Below, piece after piece: positions 1-5,162 of a stretch of DNA of 5,162 bases; the first letter of the stretch is position 1; every line of letters begins with the position of its first letter. The DNA is from an uncultured Candidatus Altimarinota bacterium (lineage in GTDB: Bacteria; Patescibacteriota; Gracilibacteria; BD1-5; UBA6164). Under the pieces are notes generated by a model. That model was given only the letters and a program-made list of their open reading frames with translations. It did no database searches and had not been told where the DNA came from. Where the stretch lies: positions 1 to 5,162 of the forward strand of contig CALDZW010000117.1 of the NCBI GenBank assembly GCA_937944175.1, in the 5' to 3' direction. A program made the translations under genes and the position numbers.

Positions 1-101
1 ATTGCTCCAAGTGAGTTATCATCAACTTCACTTGTCCCGACTGCATTAGTAGCTATTTCACTAGCTCACACACTATTATCTTCAAGTTCTGAAGAATCAA
101 T
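1..101 (-). repeat. 30-bp coding repeat (10-residue units)
   Basis: Three complete and one incomplete unit of a 10-residue repeat lie in the secreted protein, running off the left edge. The units share a central S-E-[LIV] and a D/T-N-S/A end. They have diverged at the DNA level, so this is a protein repeat rather than a recent tandem duplication. The total number of units cannot be seen. Confidence 0.7.
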
Positions 102-272
102 GGTATCATCTTGAATATTATCTCATGGATATATCCAAGCATTTGGATAAGAGTCTTCATTATACTTGAATAAAGCTCAGATACTTCAGGGATTGGCTCA
201 GTGAGTTACTGGTGTAGAGAGAAGGAGAAAGAGAGCTAAGCTAGAAATGGACTTTTTTAATAAGTGGTTCAT
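1..272 (-). CDS. Secreted repeat protein, N-terminal part (cut by window edge)
   Basis: Reading TGA as Gly gives 90 complete residues before the window ends. The start is the ATG at 272. Residues 1-24 form a typical signal peptide: a short basic stretch (K6, K7), a hydrophobic core at 9-18, then a polar region ending around THGAN, so the product is probably exported. After a short linker (PNAWIYPGDN at 43-52), a 10-residue repeat starts at residue 58: IDSSELEDNS, VGASEIATNA, VGTSEVDDNS, then LGA at the edge. The consensus is [IVL]-[DG]-x-S-E-[LIV]-x-[DT]-N-[SA]. Repeats of this kind are seen in bacterial surface proteins and phage-tail-like fibres and often form beta-structured stalks; that role here is inference. 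Two TGA codons lie between the signal peptide and the linker, so a standard-code reading would stop just after the signal peptide. The function of the missing C-terminal part is unknown. Confidence 0.75.
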
Positions 273-307
273 AATCGTATATTCAGATTGAATAAATAAA
301 ATATATG

Positions 308-336
308 TAATTATGCTACCATATAAACTCACACAA
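308..336 (-). promoter_or_regulatory. Weak candidate promoter for the secreted repeat protein
   Basis: On the minus strand TTGTGT (331-336) is followed after 17 bases by TAATTA (308-313). An overlapping CATAAT (310-315) matches the -10 consensus better but leaves a 15-base spacer. The site lies 36 bases upstream of the ATG and just after the terminator of the upstream gene, where a promoter is expected. In such AT-rich DNA the match is only suggestive. Confidence 0.25.
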
Positions 337-341
337 GTAAA

Positions 342-369
342 AAAAATACACTTGAATATGTGTATTTTT
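342..369 (-). terminator. Intrinsic terminator of the 392-1045 gene
   Basis: A perfect 10-bp inverted repeat (AAAAATACAC / GTGTATTTTT) with an 8-base loop lies 22 bases beyond the TAA at 392-394. On the minus strand the stem runs into eight consecutive Ts (339-346), the classic rho-independent layout. It separates this gene from the secreted-protein gene, suggesting the two are separate transcription units. The plus strand also has a T-rich tail, so it could act in both directions, but no plus-strand gene ends here. Confidence 0.7.
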
Positions 370-391
370 ATTGTGTTATACTTTAATATTT

Positions 392-1045
392 TTAGAGTTG
401 TATTTTTATACAAATATTTTCAATAAAATTTGTATTTCCAATTAGACCTTTGTTGTCTTTTCTAGGTGTGAGAAATGTAATATAAATCATATGTTGAGAG
501 AGGGAAAGGCTTTTTTTATTATATTTTGCTACTATCTCATCATATTTTCATTTAAGATCAGTGTCTTTTTGAATGTAATTATATGCTTTTCCAGCAAATA
601 TACCAAGCTCCTTTTGTAATGTGATAAATACCTCATTATTACTAAGCTCTTCTATTAATTTGGAAGAGATGAAAAAAATATTTCAGATCAGAAGAGATTT
701 GTTCTTATTGAAAATAATAAAGTTTCTGTTTTGAATTTTTTGTTCACCAAATTCTCTCATATACAGAGTAATTGATTGTGTAATCTGTGCTTGGGTTTTT
801 ATGTCAATGAACTTTTTTGTTTGATCTATAGTACTTTCATAAATGAGATCAACTCACAGTCAGTCATATTCTTTGGATGGAATAGAAAAAAATATTTTCA
901 CAAGGTTTGTCCAATAATCAAGCACATCAATATACAGAGCATTATCTTTTGTAAGGTGAGAAGTATTTTTTTGTCATGAACTTGCAGAGTTTTGAATTTC
1001 TACTCACTCAGTGATATTTCAGACTATGAGGATGTGTTTTGACAT
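392..1045 (-). CDS. Putative PD-(D/E)XK-type nuclease (possible restriction enzyme)
   Basis: This is a complete 217-aa frame under code 25: ATG at 1045, TAA at 392-394, with 7 TGA and 5 GGN glycine codons. No whole-protein family was recognised. A helical stretch (about 36-54) is followed by IPSKEYDGLGVDLIYE (55-70) and then KKFIDIKTQ (77-85). This has the spacing of the PD-(D/E)XK nuclease core, in which G-x-D is followed by (D/E)-x-K on the next strand; the likely metal-binding and catalytic residues are D66, D81 and K83. The same layout occurs in many type II restriction enzymes and DUF4365-like proteins. The C-terminal half is mixed alpha/beta without a motif I know. No signal peptide or membrane segment is visible. 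A methyltransferase gene on the same strand lies 657 bases to the right, beyond an opposing gene, so a restriction role is possible but unproven. The nuclease call rests on motif pattern only. Confidence 0.5.
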
Positions 1046-1056
1046 AAGATTTTTTG

Positions 1057-1100
1057 TTAGGTGTACTTAGGTTGTAATATTTCAAAAATTAGATGTACTT
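1057..1100 (-). promoter_or_regulatory. Pair of 12-bp direct repeats upstream of the putative nuclease
   Basis: AAGTACACCTAA (minus strand, 1057-1068) and AAGTACATCTAA (1089-1100) differ at one base. Their starts are 32 bp apart, about three helical turns, so both would face the same side of the DNA. The nearer copy lies 11 bases upstream of the ATG at 1045. This is a plausible operator for a dimeric regulator, for example a controller-type protein, but no regulator gene is recognisable in the window. Confidence 0.35.
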
Positions 1101-1119
1101 GAGATACTAATCCTTCTTC

Positions 1120-1170
1120 CTACAGTAATACCTTTGAGAAAGCGAGGGTATTCAATAAATTTTACTGTAG
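1120..1170. repeat. 13-bp inverted repeat with an 11-base bulge
   Basis: The left arm CTACAGTAATACC (1120-1132) is complementary to GGTATT (1147-1152) plus ACTGTAG (1164-1170), with 11 unpaired bases (1153-1163) splitting the right arm. The 14-base apex (1133-1146) could pair a little further (TTT/AAA). It lies in the divergent intergenic region between the 1045 and 1268 starts. It could be a structured leader of the minus gene, an operator serving both genes, or a small RNA. No U-tract follows the structure on either strand, so it is not a standard terminator. Confidence 0.4.
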
Positions 1171-1267
1171 AATACTGATTTTAATAAAAATGCATAAAAT
1201 TTTTGCAAAATGTGTAGACATATGTTAAGCTTTATTTACATTATAGTTAATAATTAATAAAAATATT

Positions 1268-1696
1268 ATGGCAAAAGAAAGTTTTAACTGACAAACACTA
1301 TCAGTTGGGTATAATTGAAGAGCAAATGAATTGAATAATAAAATTACTTCAGCTTGATGAACAGGAGATAAATTACTAGAAATGAAACAAGCACTTATAG
1401 ATTTATCAAAGTTATATGATGATATAGAATGAGATGAATATATGGAGAATGAAGCAGATCAAGATTGAATAAATCAAAATAATATTGCTGCTAAACTAGA
1501 AGTTATTGAAAAACATTTAAACACTATTGATTGAGAGGAAGGAAATTTAAAAAGGACAGTTCAGTTATATTTAAATGATTTAAAAGGAGATTTACAAAGT
1601 AAGAGAAAATTTGATCTTGATTCAAGAACAGATGATGATACAGGAATAAATGCCTGGTTACCTGAAGAAGAAACCATTAGGAATCTATTTAAATAA
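1268..1696 (+). CDS. Acidic hypothetical protein, 142 aa
   Basis: This frame is visible only with TGA as Gly, with 7 TGA and 5 GGN glycine codons. It runs from ATG at 1268 to TAA at 1694-1696. The protein is soluble, with no signal peptide or membrane segment. The N-terminus (1-35) is rich in Gly, Asn, Ser and Thr. Residues 36-115 look mostly helical, rich in Leu, Glu, Asp and Lys, and could form a helical bundle. The C-terminus has an acidic patch (SRTDDDTG) followed by NAWLPEEETIRNLFK. I do not recognise a family. It is divergent from the putative nuclease (222-bp gap) and convergent with the methyltransferase, the two stop codons being only 5 bases apart. No Shine-Dalgarno sequence precedes the ATG. 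A TATAGT at about 25 bases upstream is a possible -10, without a convincing -35. A role with the neighbouring DNA-modification genes is speculation from position. Confidence 0.8.
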
Positions 1697-1701
1697 GTTG
1701 A

Positions 1702-2901
1702 TTATTTCAAATAAAACCCAAATATCTTTTCCAACACTTGTACATTAATTGAATTTCCAGCTAAAAACTTAATTTTATTCTCATTAAAGTTAAGTTTTTT
1801 TAGCTTATTATAGAATTTTTTATCAAAACCTTGCAGAATGAAATGCTCAAGGGCATTGAGGTAATAGATATTCCCATCATCTCAAAAGTATTTGATTCTT
1901 GATTGAGCTCATGAAGCCGTGATTGTAGGAGCTAGTCAGTCTTTATAATAGACATAACATTCAGCATTAAATGTTGTATATCATTTAATGAATCCTTTTT
2001 TCACTCATGTATTTCACCTTCAATGTTGCTTGATAATTTCAACATCTTTGTCAGTTGAGAATTTTTCTCTTTCAGTATTTTTCTGAAGAATACTTCAAAG
2101 AGTATTTTTTTTGTTAATTTTTTGGGTTGGAAATGATGGTAATGTTATGTTACCTCCTTGCTTCTGAGAAGCAGTAAGGACTGAGGAAAGAGGTTTTTTT
2201 GTTGGGCCTTGTATCTTGGAAATCATAAAGACTCTGCTTCTATTCTGAGCAGATCATACATCACTGGCATTTACAATGAAGGCTTCTGTTGAAGAATATC
2301 AAAGCTTTGAAAGCTCTTGCTTCCATTCAGCTAAATCTGGAGCAAATTCTTTATTGAGGAGTGCCTTTACATTTTCCATCATAAGATATTTTGGAAGTTT
2401 TTTAGGATTGATTACTTTTATTTCTTGTAAGATTCGTTCTACTTGCCAGAGTAATCAACTTCTAGATTTTTGTCACTTAGAAAAACCCGCTCTCTTTCAT
2501 TGTTGTGAAATATCTTGGCAGGGGAAAGAATAGGTGAAAAGATCTATGTCTTTTTCTACTAAGTCTTCTCATTTGATATAATTGATATCAAGATTTCAGA
2601 ATTTTTTAATGACTTGTTCAAGTATTGAGAGCTGCTCATCTGAATATCCAGCAAAACTCTTGAGAGGTTTTTTAGAATCACGACTCAAACTATAATTTTT
2701 CAAAAAATTGATAGTCTCTATTTTATTTATTTTTTTAGGCTTGATGTTTAAGTACTCAATTCAATAGGCAATTATAGCATCAATATACCAGTCACTGATT
2801 CAAACAGATAGGACATCATATCAAAGATTTGAAAGTGCCTTATGCTGACTTCCAATTCATGAAAATGCTTCGAAGAGATGTATTTTTTTATTTTCTATCA
2901 T
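1702..2901 (-). CDS. Cytosine-5 DNA methyltransferase, M.SssI-like
   Basis: This protein of 399 aa transfers a methyl group from S-adenosylmethionine to C5 of cytosine in DNA. The motifs are complete and in order. Motif I is FEAFSGIG (10-17) and motif IV is SFPCQDIS (125-132), with C128 the catalytic nucleophile. Motif VI is MENV (175-178) and motif VIII is QNRSR (219-223). A target-recognition region spans about 233-321. Motif IX is APTITASGAQSRI (324-336) and motif X is AGNSINVQVL (381-390). From memory, several stretches closely follow M.SssI, the CpG enzyme of Spiroplasma: DLxTYSFPCQD, SQQG, RSGLLW, LPKYL, RVFMIS, and the TASGAxSRIK segment. Motif IX and the flanks of the recognition region also resemble it, so CpG specificity is plausible but not shown. 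There are 19 TGA against 11 GGN glycines, several at motif positions such as G15 and G331. ATG at 2901 gives a natural N-terminus just before motif I. No phage or transposon genes adjoin it. Confidence 0.95.
1759..1805 (+). terminator. Hairpin that may terminate the 142-aa gene
   Basis: AGCTAAAAACTTAA (1759-1772) pairs with TTAAGTTTTTTTAGCT (1790-1805), leaving two extra Ts bulged and a 17-base loop. On the plus strand the right arm carries a run of seven Ts, giving a terminator-like layout about 60-110 bases beyond the TAA at 1696. It lies inside the coding sequence for the C-terminal end of the methyltransferase. The stem has few G:C pairs, so it may instead be a chance product of AT-rich coding DNA. 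Confidence 0.3.
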
Positions 2902-2940
2902 CAAGAGTTTTATTCAAAAAGATATTTCTCGCTTTCTTAA

Positions 2941-2963
2941 AGGGAGTGCCCGCAGGGGGAGGG
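2941..2963. other. Short G-rich block in the hrcA-methyltransferase gap
   Basis: Eighteen of 23 bases are G or C, in a window that is about 30 % G+C. On the plus strand it has G-tracts at 2942-2944, 2955-2959 and 2961-2963 and a CCC at 2949-2951, so short competing stems are possible (GGG/CCC). The frame AAAGGGAG ... GGAGGGATT around it resembles one unit of dispersed palindromic repeats that I associate with Clostridia intergenic DNA; that is a recollection I could not check. It would lie in the methyltransferase 5' leader if the adjacent -10 is used. Confidence 0.45.
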
Positions 2964-2975
2964 ATTATAATTATA
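2964..2975 (-). promoter_or_regulatory. Tandem TATAAT, candidate -10 for the methyltransferase
   Basis: On the minus strand TATAAT occurs twice back to back, 63-74 bases upstream of the methyltransferase ATG at 2901. No good -35 hexamer lies 16-18 bases upstream of either copy (TTGTTT is too close), so promoter activity is uncertain. If used, transcription would start within or next to the G-rich block. Otherwise the methyltransferase may be transcribed by read-through from hrcA. Confidence 0.35.
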
Positions 2976-2996
2976 GAAAAGAAAACAATTTTCTCT

Positions 2997-3689
2997 TTAT
3001 ATTATTCCTCTTACAGCACTGATATTAAAACTATAATTCATTTTGAGTCATCAGATAATTCCTATGTATCCTTGTTCTCAATCAACAATTATTTTTTTAA
3101 CTATGATAGAATAATCTTTGAGAAAAGGGATAAAATTTTCCTCTCAAATAAATACATTAATTCCATCTTGAGTTTCAAAGTTACTTACAAAATTCATGAA
3201 ATTGAATTTATCCTCAAGCATTCTTATGACATTATAGATATCATCTCAAAGTATTTTATGGTTTTTTTCTAAGAATATAGGGAATCAAGAATATTCAAGG
3301 ATATGTCTTTCAGGCACAGTAAAAAAGGCAATTTCTTTTGTGTTTTTTGCTAAGTCTAGTGATATTGAGTGAATATAATCTGAGAGCTTAATGAAATCAT
3401 TTTGCTCACTCACATTTTTTTCTTGTAAGAAAAATTCAGGAGTTGAGTCCATAAGGTAATTGACAAATGCCCTGAGTCATTTTGATGTCGGAAGACGTCC
3501 TGCAGAATTATATGGTTGGTACACAAGCTCTAGTTGTTCAAGCTTTGCCATGTCATTTCTGACAGTAGCAGAACTGACTCATAAGTCATATTTTTTCAAT
3601 AAAAGCTTTGATCACAAAACTTCTCATGTAGCTAAGTATTCGTCTACAATAATTTTTAAAATATCAATATTTCTTTGGGTGAGTTGCAA
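2997..3689 (-). CDS. hrcA: Heat-inducible transcription repressor HrcA
   Basis: HrcA binds CIRCE operators and represses chaperone genes until heat stress. The frame gives 230 aa under code 25 with 10 TGA and 5 GGN glycines. The N-terminal winged-helix domain is unmistakable: LTQRNIDILKIIVDEYLATG (3-22), then EVLGSKLL (23-30), the recognition helix VSSATVRNDMAKLE (38-51), and QPYNSAGRLPTSKGLR (58-73). Glycines G22, G26, G37 and G71, typical of the family, are all TGA. The C-terminal YIGIIGGLKMNYSFN fits the family's GxIGPxRMxY end, with the usual Pro replaced. Family members are commonly about 340 aa, so the central inserted and dimerisation parts are reduced. The start is the TTG at 3689: an in-frame TAA lies four codons upstream and this start gives the family's usual N-terminus. 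It follows the glycosyltransferase stop by 5 bases, so the pair is probably one transcript. No grpE, dnaK or dnaJ and no CIRCE element are in the window. Confidence 0.95.
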
Positions 3690-3694
3690 GGAGT

Positions 3695-4768
3695 TTATAT
3701 TTTATCAAATATCTCTATGAGTTTTTCAGCAGTATTTTGAGGGTTATATCTTTCAAATAATTTATCATAGTTTCTCTTCTTTCATGAATAAGAAACAAAA
3801 TTTTCAATAGCCTCAACCATGTCAATGGTACTCACTGGTGAGAAGTAAGCAATAGAATCTCACATGATTTCTTGGATTTGGTTGATGTTTGAAGCAAGTA
3901 TTGGTGAGTTGTAGCTAATTGCTTCTGTAAGAGAAAAGGGAAATGACTCATAGAGAGATGGGAAGAGCGTTCATTGGGCTTCATCATAAAATGCTTTTTT
4001 CTCATCAAGAGATGTTTGTCCCACAAAAAATATAGATTCAGTTATTTCTGAATCAACTACCTGTTTCCTTATCTCAATATCTTCACTCACTGCTTGATCT
4101 AGGATAACAAGTGAAATATTTCTTTTTCTGAGTGTGAGTTTCTTAAATACATCTATTAATTTAGAGAGATTTTTGTGGTTTCCATTTCAAGATGAGTATA
4201 TAAAAAAATCTCATTTAATTCCATATTTCACTTTAATATTAGATAGGGCAATTTCTTCTCACGTTTGGGCTTTTGTAAAGAAAGGATAGAGAATTTCTAA
4301 TTTATCTTCAACAATATTCAGTTTTTCATTGATGTCATGAAGTGTTTGTTTTTCAAAACAGATGATTTTCTGGGCATTCTCAAGTCATGTATTAAGGAAG
4401 AAATCTTGCATAAGTTTACTTATCCCAGTCTCTTCAGATTGATAATGAATTTCTTTTAAGTCTTTTACAAAAAGGTAATAAGGTCATTTATATCTTAGTG
4501 GTTTTTGTTCATTGAAAAAGATCATGAGATCATTTTTATCTTTTGAAAGCTTGTGGCTAAATTTGAGCTGTTCAGCAATACTTCATGGTTCTTCACTTAC
4601 CATCTCAACCTGAACACTTTCCGGAAATTGAGCTTTTGTTTTTGCACTCAAATAAAGACAATAACTATTGATATTATCTATTGATATGAGCTTTTGAAGC
4701 AGTAATGCTATAAAAGTTGAATACGTATCACCAGATTTTAGAAGGCGTAAATCAAGTCAGATTTTCAT
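3695..4768 (-). CDS. GT-B fold glycosyltransferase (family GT4-like)
   Basis: This 357-aa cytoplasmic or membrane-associated enzyme would transfer a sugar from a nucleotide-sugar donor to a glycan or lipid acceptor; the substrate cannot be read from the sequence. The N-terminus MKIGLDLRLL is typical of GT4 enzymes. The C-terminal donor-binding domain starts near 185 with FFIYSSGNGNHKN (H198, K199, N200), equivalent to the family's G-x-x-x-x-KN motif. It continues with FFVGQTSLDEKKAFYDEA and ends in FPSLYESFPFSLTEA, which holds the EX7E motif (E274, E282) that contacts the donor sugar. There are 10 TGA and 5 GGN glycine codons. No membrane segment is evident. It has its own strong promoter at 4807-4835 and is followed after 5 bases by hrcA. 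A divergent, probably membrane-bound phosphatase gene suggests an envelope-glycan setting, which is inference. Confidence 0.88.
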
Positions 4769-4806
4769 GAGTGTTTTGGTCTTTTCTTGTATAAATTCTA
4801 TTTCTT

Positions 4807-4835
4807 ATTATAGTGAAAAATAATGGTTTTCACAA
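4807..4835 (-). promoter_or_regulatory. Sigma70-type promoter of the glycosyltransferase-hrcA unit
   Basis: On the minus strand TTGTGA (4830-4835) and a perfect TATAAT (4807-4812) are separated by exactly 17 bases. Transcription would start near 4800, giving a leader of roughly 30 bases before the ATG at 4768. This is the best promoter in the window. Confidence 0.7.
4813..4833. promoter_or_regulatory. Palindromic operator candidate inside the promoter spacer
   Basis: GTGAAAA (4813-4819) and TTTTCAC (4827-4833) are perfect 7-bp arms around a 7-base centre. The palindrome fills the spacer and overlaps the -35 box of the glycosyltransferase promoter, the ideal place for a repressor to block RNA polymerase. 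The arms do not match the CIRCE consensus (TTAGCACTC-N9-GAGTGCTAA), so the known form of HrcA operator is not present. A different repressor, or an altered HrcA specificity, is possible. Confidence 0.45.
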
Positions 4836-4883
4836 TCTTTTTGTTAAAAATCACTTTTTCTTTACTCAGTACTTTCACTTCTT

Positions 4884-5162
4884 ATGAATAATAGTAAAAA
4901 TCTCTACTTCGTTCAATGATTATTAGTTGTAGTTTTTTTTCTAATTGCTTACTGTTTTGTTACAAATAATTATTTTTTATGAATTGATAATTATGTAAAT
5001 AATTTCTTTCAGAATAATTACACTGAAACTTGAAAGCAATTTTTTATGCTCATAGCAGACATCTGAGATACCATTATTGTATCTTTATTAGCTCTAGTAA
5101 TTGCTGGATTTTTTTGTTATAAACAATATTATAACAAGGCAATTGTTCTTATCTGAACCATG
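4884..5162 (+). CDS. Membrane protein, probable PAP2-family phosphatase, N-terminal part
   Basis: There are 93 codons from ATG at 4884 to the window edge, with TGA read as Gly. A hydrophobic segment lies at about 8-26 and a second at about 63-79 (TIIVSLLALVIAGFF); a third seems to begin at the edge. Between them lie GIDNYVNNFFQ (about 33-43) and LIADIGDT (about 56-63). The order of a transmembrane helix, an I-D-x-x-V turn, then an L-x-x-x-G-D/S-x-x helix is typical of PAP2-family lipid phosphatases, which act on phosphatidate or undecaprenyl pyrophosphate at the membrane. The catalytic histidine motifs would lie further right and are not in the window, so the family call is provisional. It is divergent from the glycosyltransferase. 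No Shine-Dalgarno or clear promoter was found. Confidence 0.6.

Noticed and set aside
273..413. Longer start for the secreted protein, at an ATG at 413
   Set aside because: It would run through the terminator hairpin and overlap the stop of the neighbouring gene, and would bury the signal peptide. The ATG at 272 gives a proper N-terminal signal peptide.
776..979. Open plus-strand frame of 67 codons
   Set aside because: It is antisense to the 217-aa putative nuclease, and the minus-strand frame continues far beyond it under code 25.
2276..2533. Open plus-strand frame of 85 codons
   Set aside because: It is antisense to methyltransferase motifs IV-VIII and is a shadow of that gene.
2938..2955. 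GAGTGC/GCACTC core as a half CIRCE element
   Set aside because: There is no second arm at the required 9-base spacing, and the flanking bases do not match TTAGCACTC.
2829..3272. Open plus-strand frame of 147 codons with a lysine- and aromatic-rich translation
   Set aside because: It lies antisense across the hrcA C-terminal part, the intergenic G-rich block and the methyltransferase start, and its translation has no domain logic. The minus-strand genes are clear family members.
3460..3720. Open plus-strand frame of 86 codons
   Set aside because: It is antisense to the HrcA DNA-binding domain, whose motifs are unmistakable on the minus strand.
3832..4026. Open minus-strand frame of 64 codons
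   Set aside because: It lies within the glycosyltransferase gene in another frame; the real frame carries the EX7E motif here.
1..5162. TGA as tryptophan (Mycoplasma-type code 4)
   Set aside because: Trp at the TGA positions would break the TGExxGS motif of HrcA and the FSGIG and TASGA motifs of the methyltransferase, while TGG already supplies Trp.
1..5162. A degenerate region full of pseudogenes
   Set aside because: Under the standard code all genes are interrupted, but every interruption is TGA and the frames, motifs and lengths are intact when it is read as Gly.

Overview
The window reads cleanly only if TGA is translated as glycine (genetic code 25). With that code five complete genes and two edge-truncated genes cover almost all of the DNA. 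With the standard code every one of them looks broken. TGA sits at invariant glycines of two well-known families (HrcA and C5 DNA methyltransferase), TGG still encodes Trp, and every complete gene ends in TAA. Together with the low G+C (roughly 30 % by eye) this points to a Patescibacteria/CPR bacterium of the Gracilibacteria (BD1-5) or Absconditabacteria (SR1) type. The window alone cannot separate the two.

Layout, left to right. (1) 1-272, minus: N-terminus of a secreted protein with a signal peptide and a 10-residue repeat, cut by the window edge. (2) 342-369: intrinsic terminator for the next minus gene. (3) 392-1045, minus: 217-aa protein with a PD-(D/E)XK-nuclease-like signature. (4) 1046-1267: divergent intergenic region with two 12-bp direct repeats and a bulged 13-bp inverted repeat. 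(5) 1268-1696, plus: 142-aa acidic protein of unknown function. (6) 1702-2901, minus: 399-aa cytosine-5 DNA methyltransferase resembling the CpG enzyme M.SssI. (7) 2902-2996: intergenic region holding a G-rich block and a tandem TATAAT. (8) 2997-3689, minus: hrcA, the heat-shock repressor, in a short form with a TTG start. (9) 3695-4768, minus: GT-B family glycosyltransferase, five bases upstream of hrcA and probably co-transcribed with it. (10) 4769-4883: divergent promoter region with a strong sigma70-type promoter for the glycosyltransferase-hrcA unit, its spacer filled by a palindrome. (11) 4884-5162, plus: N-terminus of a membrane protein, probably PAP2 family, cut by the window edge.

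The most interesting connection is between the methyltransferase and the DNA itself. By hand count the window has about 19 CpG dinucleotides where base composition would predict roughly 100-125, the imprint expected from long-term CpG methylation and deamination. The nearby PD-(D/E)XK-like gene could be the nuclease partner of a split restriction-modification locus, with the 142-aa protein of unknown role between them. No transposase, integrase, tRNA, rRNA or CRISPR array was seen.
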